64,000 bases of DNA. It comes from Hericium rajendrae. Its lineage: Eukaryota; Basidiomycota; Agaricomycetes; Russulales; Hericiaceae. The stretch lies in NCBI GenBank assembly GCA_033439255.1, contig CM065883.1, forward strand, positions 2,666,001 to 2,730,000, in the 5' to 3' direction. The position numbers and the translations under genes were made by a program. The notes under the pieces were generated by a model. It did not search any database, was not told the origin of the DNA, and saw nothing but the letters and a program-made list of their open reading frames with translations. Shown piece by piece: positions 47,008 to 57,915 of the stretch; within the stretch, counting starts at the first letter, position 1; every line of letters starts with the position of its first letter.

Positions 47008-48376
47008 TGTGAGTTTGTCCTCTTTTTACCGTCACGTGGCTGACTGTCGGCGTTTTAGCCTTTCGTCCATCGTGGCCTCACTGATTATATCGTGCTCCGA
47101 AATCATCGCTGAAATGTCTTGTGCTCTGCTCTTAAATCCATGTCAAGCCTCCCTTAACTTTGACGACACAATTCAGCTTCATGCTCCAATATGTCGATTC
47201 CAAAAAACGATTCCACAGCATTACTTGCCGCAACAGTCCAAGGCGCAAGCGAGGATTTTCAAATTCCTCCCCTCTCTCAAGCCATCAAGCAACTCTGTTT
47301 TGTGCATTTGCGGTCTTCTTCACGTTCATGTTTCTTCGAGCTCGGGATCTCGCTCTTGTTGTGGTCTGCTCTACCGGATATCGCCCATGAGCCCACTCAG
47401 TGGCCGGAGTACTTATCCAGGCTTCCAACCGACACGCTGCACTCAATATTGACATTGCTCACCACCCTACGCTAGAAAGCGTACTGTCATCCTTCCATCC
47501 TGTCAGAATAGTGTAGCCCGTCCCCTCCTTCACGCCACTTTCCTTCACTTTCCGTCGCAATCTATCATTGTAGCCTTCCTTTTTCATTTTCTCCTGTATT
47601 TTCCACCGTGGCGCTTAGTTGCGATCAATTAAACGGCGTTACTTCTCAGTACAAATCCTCAAGGGGTCCTCCAATGAAGTATCTTGCCGCATACAAGCTA
47701 TAGTCTGATTGCTGTGGGCATTTGACATTCACCTTTCTCGGCACTTGAAATAAATTGGCGAACGCTAACGATTCTTGCCTCCTTTGAAAAGTGTTCTAAT
47801 AATATTCAGTATCTTCCAGAAATCAAGGATGTCGGATAATACACATGCAGTGTCATGCCAGAGCAAAGCAAGTACTCCACGAACGGGTGATCGGGTGCCC
47901 AATCATCGACGCAAATAGGGATGCACTGGATAGATTTCTGCTGAAATAATTTCAGCTTCACGAGACGAGGTCATTGAATGCAAAGAGCTATAACGACGCG
48001 CTGGCCCAATATTGAAGTCCAGAGTGGGAACAACGAAGATGGCATTAGGATGGCGAACTGGCGATGTTTGATTCGGGAACTGCCGAACAGTTTTGCTCAG
48101 AACGACTCAAGTGACTGGATCTACTTATTATGTGCCTCTATTTAAATTTCCTTCTTGACGAAGAATATATTCTCTTCAAGTATGGAGGATGACTGAGGGT
48201 ACCCCACTTACCCTGTCAAACCCTCTGTGTTTTTAGATCTTACTGACGATGCCCGGTAAGGAAGGTTGGCAGTGCGAACTCGTTGCCGACATGCGTGACG
48301 TTTGCCTTAACGCACGTCTTGCTCCCGTACAAAGACGAGTACTTGCTACGTATTTGTCGTTCTTGATTATAAGACC
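47008..48376. other. 1.4-kb intergenic region
   Basis: Overlapping frames at 47009-47475 have no domain and probably lie in the MYND gene's 3' UTR. From 47,500 to 48,376 I see nothing recognisable. Confidence 0.5.
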
Positions 48377-50136
48377 ATGCAGGCGCACGGTTCGTTAAAC
48401 ACAGATCACCAAGCCCTCCAGTTGGCGAAGGCTGAAAACGACGAACTTCGGCGGCTCGTGAAGCAATTGCAAGGTCGGGTACAGGAATTAGAGGGCAGAG
48501 GTAGTAGGCATGGCGTCAAGGTGTATCATGTTGTTCCCCATATTGTGCCCCGTCTCTTGAAACTAATCACGTCGTTTGACAGGAAGAACCTGAAATAATT
48601 GAAATCGAATCGACAGACGACGAGTCAGCAGAACCGTCTGCGACTTCAAACGTACGCCTGTTGCTATGTATTCACATTTCAGCCGCTGTGTTGCAATTTG
48701 TTTATTATTTCTCTTTTAACAGGCTTTGAATAGGTTGAAACCAGTCTCCAAATTTCCAAATCGCCAAGAAACAGGACAGCTCTCGAGCGACAGATCGGAG
48801 ATACTCACATCTCCTCAGAGCCACAGCAGCTTTCGTTCCCCCACAAAGAGACGAGTCGACGGGGCGTCTGGCGATGAATCGGAAACTGTTTCTCGCGGAA
48901 TTCATAATCCTTTCAAGGCAGAGGAGCCATCCTCGCCATCACAGCCCGCAAGTGGTCAGCAAGTCATCATCAAAGAGGAGGAAGCGATGCTGGGAGCTGC
49001 TACAGCCTCTCTTACAGTAACTATAAATTGCCTGCACTATATCTAAGTTCGCACCAAACTTAGGCATTCTATCCAGGTTTTGAAGTCTGCTAAGAAGGCA
49101 AAGGACCTCGAGATCGACCGGGACACGATGCAAAGCCGTATTGATAGCGTGGGCCGTGATCCTTTTCCGGTCAATCTTGATCCAGCCATCCGAGACGTAG
49201 CTGTTACCCGGGAATACATGAGCGGTGTTTACGGCGGTTCACCGCAAGATACTTTCCCGAAGATCGGAGTGGAAAAGTATACCCGACATGGACTCAACAA
49301 TTTCATGTATCTCAATACGTCATTCAATCCGGTCGCCCCACGTGAACCTGGAGAGACAGGCCTTTTCTTTGTCTCCAGGCCTGCCCATGGAAGAGTCTGG
49401 CCGGAGCTGCAGCGTGTCTTTGTCAGAAAGGACACAGGTGCGTGGTTGTACATGGGCCAGTACAAGTTGGCCGCAGCGTCATCACTATCGGTCGAGGAAT
49501 GGATGTTACAAAGCGACAATGTGAGTCCCTCCTCGGTTTTCAGATTAAGAGGCAGCATGAGCTGACAGACTGATAGGTCAGAAACACATGGTGCAATACG
49601 ATGATCACCCACAGTTGGGGAAGACCAGTGCGAGCTTCCGTAGCGCTCCGTCGCCGCTTGGGCCGAGAGCCAACGGAAGCAGAAATCGAGGAAGCCCTTT
49701 CATCCAAAAGCAAGTTCGACGATTCGGAAGTATCTGCGGGCAAGATCATGCAGGATTTCGACAGCGGAAAGCAGGTAAATCAGTTTGCCCACTTCTGCAA
49801 GGTCTTTGCCGCTAAATTCTTCGATTGGCTCAGTCAATTGGCATCGTGACAATGAAGTGCATGGATTATGATGAAGAGTTTCAACGTCGCATTGCCACTG
49901 ACTTCTCTCCTCGAGGTTCTTCTAAGACATGTTTGTCTAGAAATAGTCAAGATAAACACAGTCCACCTGCCAGAAAGAGAAAGGCAAGCACAACGCGCGA
50001 AATTGACGCTGACGACATTCTCAGAAAACCTCGTCAAAAGCCCCGAAATTCCAGCACATCAGCAGACAAAATCGAATCTGAGACCACGTTCTACGTTCAT
50101 AGAGGAACCAGGAGTCGACCTCGAAAATCACAGTAA
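48377..50136 (+). CDS. DUF6697-like protein, copy A
   Basis: Basidiomycete family of unknown function. The N-terminus is a short coiled coil (LAKAENDELRRLVKQLQGRV). Exon 1 ends at GVK just before the GTGTATC donor and continues into EEPEIIEIES, keeping frame. A charged linker leads to the conserved core: DTMQSRIDSVGRDPFPVNL, YGGSPQDTFP, HGLNNFMYLN, RVFVRKDTGAWLYMGQYKL, EEWMLQSD, and the last-exon motif TMKCMDYDEEFQRRIA. The protein ends with a basic tail and RGTRSRPRKSQ. It is clearly diverged from copies B and C, which resemble each other more. The core resembles what I recall as Pfam DUF6697; the number is from memory. Confidence 0.75.
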
Positions 50137-50479
50137 CGTCGGTTCTCAACCTTTGCATCACCGTGCACTGCCGAGAGGATTGAGTGTATTTGCCTTTAGC
50201 ATCGTAAAATCTCCTGCTCCAAGCTCACATAACAGAATGCAGAATTGCACCAGAGTTCTGCCTAGTCCGTTTGGTGCCGACATAGATGGCCAGGCCACAT
50301 CAAACCACGTATTTCATCGTGCCTTCAAGCCCCTCACATTCCCCAAACGAGGCATATACTGTATATATCCATGTATGCGCTAGTCGACATTTCAATATAT
50401 CTACGCTCCGTTCGGTCGACTTTTCGTACCCCGAGAGACATAAGGCATCGAGGCATCGAGGCATCTGCAGCTTGGTCGT
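50137..50479. other. Short intergenic region after copy A
   Basis: It holds the 3' end of copy A. Repeated GCATCGAG units lie near 50,445-50,463. Nothing else is seen. Confidence 0.5.
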
Positions 50480-50722
50480 CTAGACAATCGCCCTCGCCCT
50501 TGCTCCAGTGGTTCGGGTAGACTTCGGCTTCTGACTTATCCACAATTTCTTCCTTCTGTGCTTTCGGTTTCTTCGGTTTCTTCGGTTTCTGCTCTTGACC
50601 TTTAGATTCCTTTGCTTTGAGACCTTCTTCGAAGGAGGCGGGATCCAGCTTGGAAACTGGATGGCTATGTCGCGCTGAAATTCCTCGTCATATCCGACAC
50701 ACTTCATGGTATCAATTCCCAT
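50480..50722 (-). pseudogene. Orphan last exon of a DUF6697-like gene
   Basis: The minus strand encodes MGIDTMKCVGYDEEFQRDIA followed by PPPSKK and a Lys/Arg-rich tail, matching the last exon of copies A, B and C. A triplicated GGTTTCTTC unit near 50,563-50,590 produces the RNRRNRRNRK repeat. None of the earlier exons is present between here and copy B, and the RGTRSRPR end is missing. It looks like a fragment left by duplication or deletion. Confidence 0.7.
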
Positions 50723-50952
50723 CCTCTGCGAACTCGAATTAATGCGACACTAACGGCTGAAAGCAGATGCTTACCTCTTTATCACTTTCATCGGCCCTCT
50801 AAATTTCCTCATCGCTGAAATCTGAAGGAAGAAGGCTCGCATCGAATCTCAGGTTAAGATGAGTTCATACGATCACTGTAATTATCATGTAGTAAAGGTT
50901 CTGGAAAATGTGAACCAATGCGCATGGAGGAAGACTGCAGCTGAGATTGTGT
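50723..50952. other. Spacer between the orphan exon and copy B
   Basis: About 230 bp. I see no coding exon that could extend the orphan fragment upstream. Confidence 0.4.
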
Positions 50953-53050
50953 CTATCCCACGCGTGGTCGGCTTTTAGTACCACGGGGTATGTACGTTGA
51001 CGCAGTTGACTCCGCCTGCGCAGCCCAACCTTCGTCTTCAGCGTCGACATGCATATCGTAGATGCTTTCCTCGACAACTTCCACTTCTGAGTCAACCTCG
51101 GATATCTCCGCTTTTCTTGATCTCTGAGATTTCTTTTCTTTGCTCCGAGGCGCTTTCTTAGTCTTCGTAGGAGGTGGCGTCCACGTAGCAAAGGCACCTG
51201 CGATCTCGCGTTGGAAGGCTTCATCGTACCCAACGCATTTCATGGACTCGATTCCCAACCTCTGAAGTGGTAGTAAGACTTGAGTGTTGGCTCAGGACCT
51301 CAATCTTTAGACAGACCTCTTTTCCGCTAGTGTAGGCGTCTCGAATGTCTTCCCATTTCAAACGATCGAACGGATCCTTTATCATAAGTGCCTTTTCCAT
51401 TTCTTGTCTGGTCGGCTCTCTGTCATGCTCGAGACGAAAAGCTACTCGGAAGCGGACATTGCGCCCCCAGTCTTGCCTGAGTAATTCGCGAGCCCAAGTT
51501 TTCTGGACCTGTATGTAACGAGGTTAGGTCACCACGCTCTCGGATGTATTCATAGAGAAAAGATGGTCGCACCGAATTACTTTGCATTGCCCATTCAGAT
51601 TGAGACAACGGTTCGGCGATACCGAGGCGATATTGACCAACATATAACCACTGAGACGATTGTAGTCGCACGAAGACACGTTGTTCCTTGTTAGGAATAA
51701 AGTTGATGGGTTCCTCATCGAAGAAAAGTCCGGGCTGGCCAGGCGCACGAGGCCCATAAGGGTGGTACAGAAGGTTCATATAGAAGAAGTCGTTAAGACC
51801 GTGTCTATCGAGGAGCTCCTGCTTGATAGTCGGCTGTACGGACTGAGGATTTCCGCCATAAATGCTGCTCATGAATTTGCGCGAAACCCACACTGCTCTG
51901 ATTGCAGGTTCAAGTATGACCGGGTATGGATTGCGACCAATGGCGTCAATGCGGCTCTGGATGGTTGCTGCGTCGAAGTCGAGGCCTTTCTTTACTTCGA
52001 CCTTTGGAAGCAGCTGGAATGATGCGCCCATCAGCGCCATGCCATTGAGTAAGTATATCGAAAGCATGCGTACTGCAAGTGTTTCAGCTGCCAAAGCAAG
52101 TATGGCCTTATTGTCTTCTTCTTGTTTGACAACCGGTACCGGTTCGGCGGATGCAGAAACATCCCTAGCTGCCTCGGTTTGATATACTTGGCCGTGCTCT
52201 TGCTCTATTGGAAGATCAGGGACAGCTTCTTGCAAGATCAATTCGGGTGTTGGCTGTATTGGACCAAGATCATCGTGGCCCTGTTGTTGAGGTGTGTCAA
52301 CGTCATCTGCAGGGTGTGTATATTCTTTCTCATCCACCAGGTGGGACGAGCCCGAGGTTCGCGCAGGACTCTTCCGCCTATTCCACAGTAGTCAATCTGG
52401 GTCACTATGGATAGAAAAATAGCGAGACTTACTGCGGAGGCAGGCTCGTGCGGGCACTCCCGATGTGACGAGGTTTTGTTGGGGGACGCCTTCGACGCAG
52501 TGGGCTGTCGATCACGACTTCGACCTTCAAGCGTGGTTTCTTCGAGAGCCGCGGCTTCACATCTTCTGTCTTTGGTTTAACGTCGGGGTCATCCAGTAGC
52601 GCGAGAGCTGGCGATGCGGATCTCTTCTTGACGAGTTTCTTTGACGAGTCAGGTCCATCCTTGATGTCACGTTTCGTTGCAATCGGACTAGAAAGGCGGT
52701 GAATCGATGATATCGGTGACCCCAATGACTGTCAAATACGAAGATGATGGAAATGTAAGAATAGACATGGAATTTTGTGACGTACTTCTGGCTCTGAATC
52801 CGAGTCGAGGTCGATGACAACTGGGTCCTCCTATAGTGAGATATTGTGCATCATTGAATATAATGAGACACCAAGAACGAACTCTACAACTTGCCTTTCG
52901 CTGTTCACATTGTAAAGTACTCAGCTCCGCTTCGAGCTGCCGCACACGACGTCGTAGATCTGTGACGCGTTGCTTCAATGCTCGGTTCTCTGATTCCCTG
53001 ATCGCCAGTCGCCCCTGAAGGTCAGATGGAGACTCGAAGGGCTCTTCCAT
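50953..53050 (-). CDS. DUF6697-like protein, copy B
   Basis: The same architecture as copy C. N-terminal coiled coil: MEEPFESPSDLQ and SENRALKQRVTDLRRRVRQL. Tiny exon: EDPVVIDLDSDSEPE. Basic linker: KKRSASPALALLDDPDVKPK and EVVIDSPLRRRRPPTKP. Acidic linker: PADDVDTPQQQGHDDLGP. Core: FDAATIQSRIDAIGRNPYP, SSIYGGNPQS, HGLNDFFYMNLLYHP, RVFVRLQSSQWLYVGQYRL, then KTWARELLRQDWGRNVRFRV. Last exon: SMKCVGYDEAFQREIAGAF, ending YIPRGTKSRPRVG with the stop at 50953. Introns are short and GT-AG. Function unknown; coiled coil plus basic and acidic linkers suggest a nuclear, protein-binding role (inference). Intact. Confidence 0.78.
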
Positions 53051-53505
53051 CTGGAATGAAGATTAGCTAGCAATAGTGCTGCTAGAAAAGAAGTAATCAG
53101 CGATCGTCGCCAGGTGGACTGAGGAGCAGTGAGTGAATCGTGGCGGCCGCAAGGCGGGTTCGAAGAAGCATCGGCTATTCCATTCTAAACACCTACTCCA
53201 TTTGGTATCAATATCTTTCCTGGAAGCGAACCAAAAGCGAACACTAATGCCATACCAGTCGAACAAAGAGGTGTATGTTGATATCTCTGTTCGACAGGAT
53301 GAGAAAACGTGTTTTCGCTCGCTTTGTGCATGTCAGAACTGCACATCGCAAACCGTGCTCAAAGTCAATAGGTGAAAGTCTCTGATACGAGGTGAAGTGA
53401 ATGCCTCCGTTCATCACTGTATGTTAAGTTTCAAAGAAATATATGCAATCCAAAACACGGCGACCTCAAACGTGACAGACCTGCCCTATTTATTAAACGA
53501 CATCC
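53051..53505. other. Intergenic region between copy B and RFC1
   Basis: It holds the promoter of copy B and the 3' end of RFC1. The frame at 53133-53375 (+) has no recognisable feature. Confidence 0.5.
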
Positions 53506-56500
53506 TTACTTCTTGGCCCTGGATGAGGAGGCTTTCCCCCTGGCACCTAACTTCGCCGCTGTCTTCTTCTTGCCGCCACCTTGCTGGATCAAGCTATCGT
53601 CCTCGATAGCATCTGAATCAGAGCGCTTCTTCTTGTCATCCTCAGGCTCGTCACCACCATCTTCTTCCACCTACACGTGAAGTTAGCATAAAATATCATG
53701 CAATAAATCGAGATCGGCTCACATCGAACGCTTCCTCAAGATCAGGCGCAGGTCCTGCGGCCAGTTTCTTCGGCGCTTTGCCCAGATCCTGAGCTTTATG
53801 GAACGGTATGGGATGGTCCTGTGCATTGTATCTACACCGTCAAACAGTTAGTCAAGTACCAATCAGTATATGCCAAAAACGCACTTTCGGGTTAATGCCG
53901 ACTTCGTTGCAGAGGAGATCTTCTTGCTGACGACATCGATGCTGCGATCGTCAACGCCAAGCTCCATCACGGTGTCCAAGTCTTCCCTTGTGAGGTAATA
54001 TTGGTCCATCCGCTCGATGACATCATCTACAGCGCTCTGATATTTGATCAGTACCCAGCACGATTATGTTAAGCCGAAGACACTCACAGATCCCTCCATC
54101 ATAGGCTGCACAATGTAAGGGAACAGTGCGGGCACGTAAGACTGGCGAATTTCGGCTTTGTCTCCGGAGACTTTGAGGCGCATGCGAATCTGTATTTCGC
54201 CTAGCTGACGACTGAGCTTGGTCTGCTTGGAGTTCTGACCGAGCCATCTGTGAAAGCGTGTGAACGCGAGCAAGATGCGGGGCGACGAAATAACTTACTG
54301 AGGGAACGACATTGCATTTGGCCCGCCATAACCTGAGCCTGCTCCATAAAGGAAGGATGCGGGTCGAACTGTCGAGAGCACGGCGTGAGTTGGCATGAGT
54401 GTCCAGTGTTGCTCAGGGCTGCAAATATATGTTAGACCAAAATTGCGAGAAGCTCGTCTGAAGGTGCCTCACCCGTGGATCATGGCGTCAACCAGATCAC
54501 CGTCGGATATTGAAGACGCTGCCTGGTCCATGAGTTCCAGATGCTTCAAAGTGTCCAGCGGATCACGACCATCGCCGACTTTGGCAGGCTTAGTCTTCAG
54601 GTAATTCTCCTACGAAACACAGATCTCATCAAGATCATATCACAGCCATGCACTAAGCTTACTGACCTGGATGAACAACGGCACAAATGAATAGTCCTGG
54701 AAGTAGAGCTCCATCTTGTCCCCAAGAGTTTCACGTGAAGTCCTTGAGAATAAGTATGGTCCCAGGATCTTCTGTGTGATGTTGAATGGTGTCATGGCAG
54801 CGTACTTCTCGTTCATCTTTGCGCTGAGATAGTCAAATGAGAATAAATATTGAAGAGTCGAAGAGAGTATACGAACAGCTCCTTGCTCTGGTCGAAGTCC
54901 ATCGTATCGCTTTGCAGCCTCCACGTCGAGAGCATGTTCAAAACCTGTCGAATATCCGATTGAACACCAGTGACAAGTTGATCAATGACGTTAGCGGGAA
55001 TCTTCATTTTTTCCCTGCGGTGCGTCATTATAAGTGGAAGCTCGCCGACGTAACAACTTCACGCTTACTTGTAGGCAATCGACAAGATCCTTGACCGGAT
55101 AGATGAAGCTTCGGGTCTCCTGAAAGTTAAGTTGAAAGTACATGCTGCAAGGGGCTTCATTTTGACAGCAGATCTGTCATTGGCGATGCATATAATTGGG
55201 ATCTGAGATAGTTCGTGAGCATGCGCTTCGAAATGACTGGCCGAAAGTCATTACCTTAGTCTTTTTTATCAGAGCACACAATGCCCCGATACCGCCCCTA
55301 TCACCCGCAGACATACCATCAACTTCGTCCATAATAAGGCACGACTTGTCGGTGATAGTAACGCCTGCGACGTTTGTAGTCTGTTCACCAATTTAGTGAA
55401 CGGCAGCATGGAGCCAAAAAAAGGATCAAACCTCTCCACCACCCATCCAACCATCTAGCGACGTGTTCGCAATATTCGTGCTGCTCTGCGGAGAGTGTGT
55501 CAATTCATGATTCGGTATCATTTCACGGCAATGACTTACCTCAACTAATTTCTTACTCCGGGCGTCGCTGGCGTTGAGCTCGATTGGTGTGAAACCTTCG
55601 AGTTTCGCAACCAGATGCGCAGCAGTTGTCTTACCGATACCCGGTGGCCCTGAGATTAAGACGGCACGGAAGACATTCATGCCGTTTTTTCCCGGTTTCT
55701 TGAAGCCAGACTTGAGACTATTGGACCTAGAACAACGAAACTCACTTTACAAACGTCCGCTTCATAAGTAAATTGAACAGACCAGTCATGCAACCACGTC
55801 TGCAGCTTCTCGACCTGCCCCTTATTTCCACAGATCTCTTTCAAGGTCTGCGGTGCATATTTGTCTGTCCAAAGCTGAGCCGAACGATCAATGGCCTTCC
55901 TACTAGCATGATAAATAAAACTGTCCCCACGCCTATGTTAGGATCAACGACGTACCTTCCAGGTTTGCCAAAGCCTGCTTTCGCAGCTTCGGCCTTCTCG
56001 CGTATCTCCATGTCCTTAGCGCTATCTCGAATTGCCTGCATCTCCTTCTCCATCTTCTTCTTGGTCTTTGCATCCAGGCCTTCTCCAGTTCCGGGACCTT
56101 TCCGCGTAGCGATCAACTCAAGAAACTCGTCCTCAGACAATGTCGCAAGATTATGTTTCTTGATCGCAGCGAGTTTTGCAGGGCCTGCGCCCTCTCCGAG
56201 CACAACGAACGACGTCTTGGACGACGGCTGGCCCACGACACGACTGAAACACCATCAGCCGTCTCGAACGACGAATGAGAGTTAGAAAGTCACACACCCG
56301 CCAAAGCGCTTCGCGAGATCGACAGCCTCCTCGCGAGAGAAACTCGAAAGCTCGCCTGTAAAGACGAACGCAAGCCCTGCTAGGCAGTCCGGATCAGCGT
56401 TTTCTGGAATCGCTTTGGACCCGGGTGCGCTGGGCCCCGCCGCCTTCGCTGCCCTCGCCGCAGCCCAACTACAGGATATGGGCATTGATAAGTAAACTAT

Positions 56501-57464
56501 TCTTAGGAGTGACAGCTTGCACCTACTTGAATTTCTTGGCCTTCTCGTCCACCTCCTCGGCACCCTCCTTTGCAACGGTCTTGGCCTTAGGTTCCGATTT
56601 TGTGCTAGTCTTTGACTTTGTTGTGTCTTTCTTCGCGGTACTTTTCCGGGGTGCAGCCTTGGCTGCAGCTTTCGCAGGCTTCTTCTTCGGCGGATCGTCC
56701 TCATCGTCCACAACCATGAAATCATCGTCGTTGTCGTCGACCTCATCGACCTCGAAGTCATCATCATCGTCATAGTCCTCGTCCCGCGCGGCTTTCTTCT
56801 TGCTTTGCGCAGACTTCGACGCCGACGTGGAAGCACGCGGTTTCGCTGGTTTGGCCTCAGTTTTCGGCTTCGGCTTTGCCTTGGGTGTTGGAGTGGACGC
56901 TTTGGCAGACGTGGCCACAGCAGCCTTCTTCGCCGGCGGCGGCGCTACCTCGTCGTCGTCGTCGTCGTCTTCATCGCTAGAGAGCAGAACAGCCTTCTTC
57001 CGCTTGCTGTTGGCAGCAGCTGGGCGCGCCTTCTTCGAGTCCCTGCATCCGGAAATTTCAGCATCACAGCGCGCGCGCCCATATCACGCAGAATCTCACC
57101 TAACGGGCTTTGCTGGCGTGTCCCTGGGGAAATTGAGCCAATCGTCGCGCACATGAATACAGCATGCTTACTCTTTTTCGGAGTCCGAGTCTCCTGTATG
57201 CGTGAACCAGCGGATCAGTCAGGGCTTGGTCAAGGGGCATATATGCGTACGGATCGTGATCGTCTCGCGGCGCGCCAATGGCTTCTAGACGATGGTGTGA
57301 GAGGTTAACAACAATGCAAAAAGGAAGATGCGCACCGTGCTGCTTGGTGCGTTCGGCGTTGCAGCCTTGCTTGTGCTCCCGCTCCCGCTCCCACCGCCGA
57401 AGAATGTCCGGATATCCTTTCCCCCGTTCTTCGCAGGGGTTTTCGCTGCCTTTAGAGGAGGCAT
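53506..57464 (-). CDS. RFC1: Replication factor C subunit 1 (clamp-loader large subunit)
   Basis: Largest subunit of the RFC complex, which loads PCNA onto primed DNA in the nucleus. The start [22 protein letters not shown] carries the N-terminal PIP-like DIRTFF. Four very short exons follow in frame: 57336-57464, 57251-57284 (34 nt), 57172-57193 (22 nt) and 57100-57123 (24 nt). Next is a long Lys/Asp-rich linker, then a BRCT domain ([37 protein letters not shown]). The AAA module has LWTDKYAP-like entry, Walker [26 protein letters not shown] and Walker [12 protein letters not shown]. The RFC1 C-terminal domain and a basic tail end [10 protein letters not shown] with TAA at 53506-53508. All landmarks are in order and intact. 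Confidence 0.93.
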
Positions 57465-57915
57465 TCCACTTGTAAAAGGTTGGGATAGAGACGATAACGA
57501 AATGGACTAGATGGTCGTTCGGAGGGTTGTGGCGGTTAACTCTCGGTGCAGCGGGACGCGCGTGGCTGGATGATGTCGAGTTCACTGTATCGCGTTACGT
57601 CACGCGTACTTGTCACGGTCACATCAGAATCGAGGGTCGGGATGAAGACAAGCGGAAAATGCAATAGAAAAATGGAAGTCGATTGGACGGGACAGCCTGA
57701 AAGTACGGTAGGTAATGGACAGCTGTAAAGGAAAGGTAGATATACAAAGTACGACGGGGCATGAATCATATGCAAACCGGAAGAAAGTCAAAGGATCACT
57801 AGTACACTGCCTACCATACTTTCAAAACGACACGACCTTCTCCGGCTCAAGAACGCCAAAAGTATGATACACCAAGAAAACAGAACAGAACCCATCTGCG
57901 GGACAGACGACGTGC
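57465..57915. other. Intergenic region upstream of RFC1
   Basis: It contains the RFC1 promoter and the 3' end of the next minus-strand gene. I see no gene. Confidence 0.5.
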
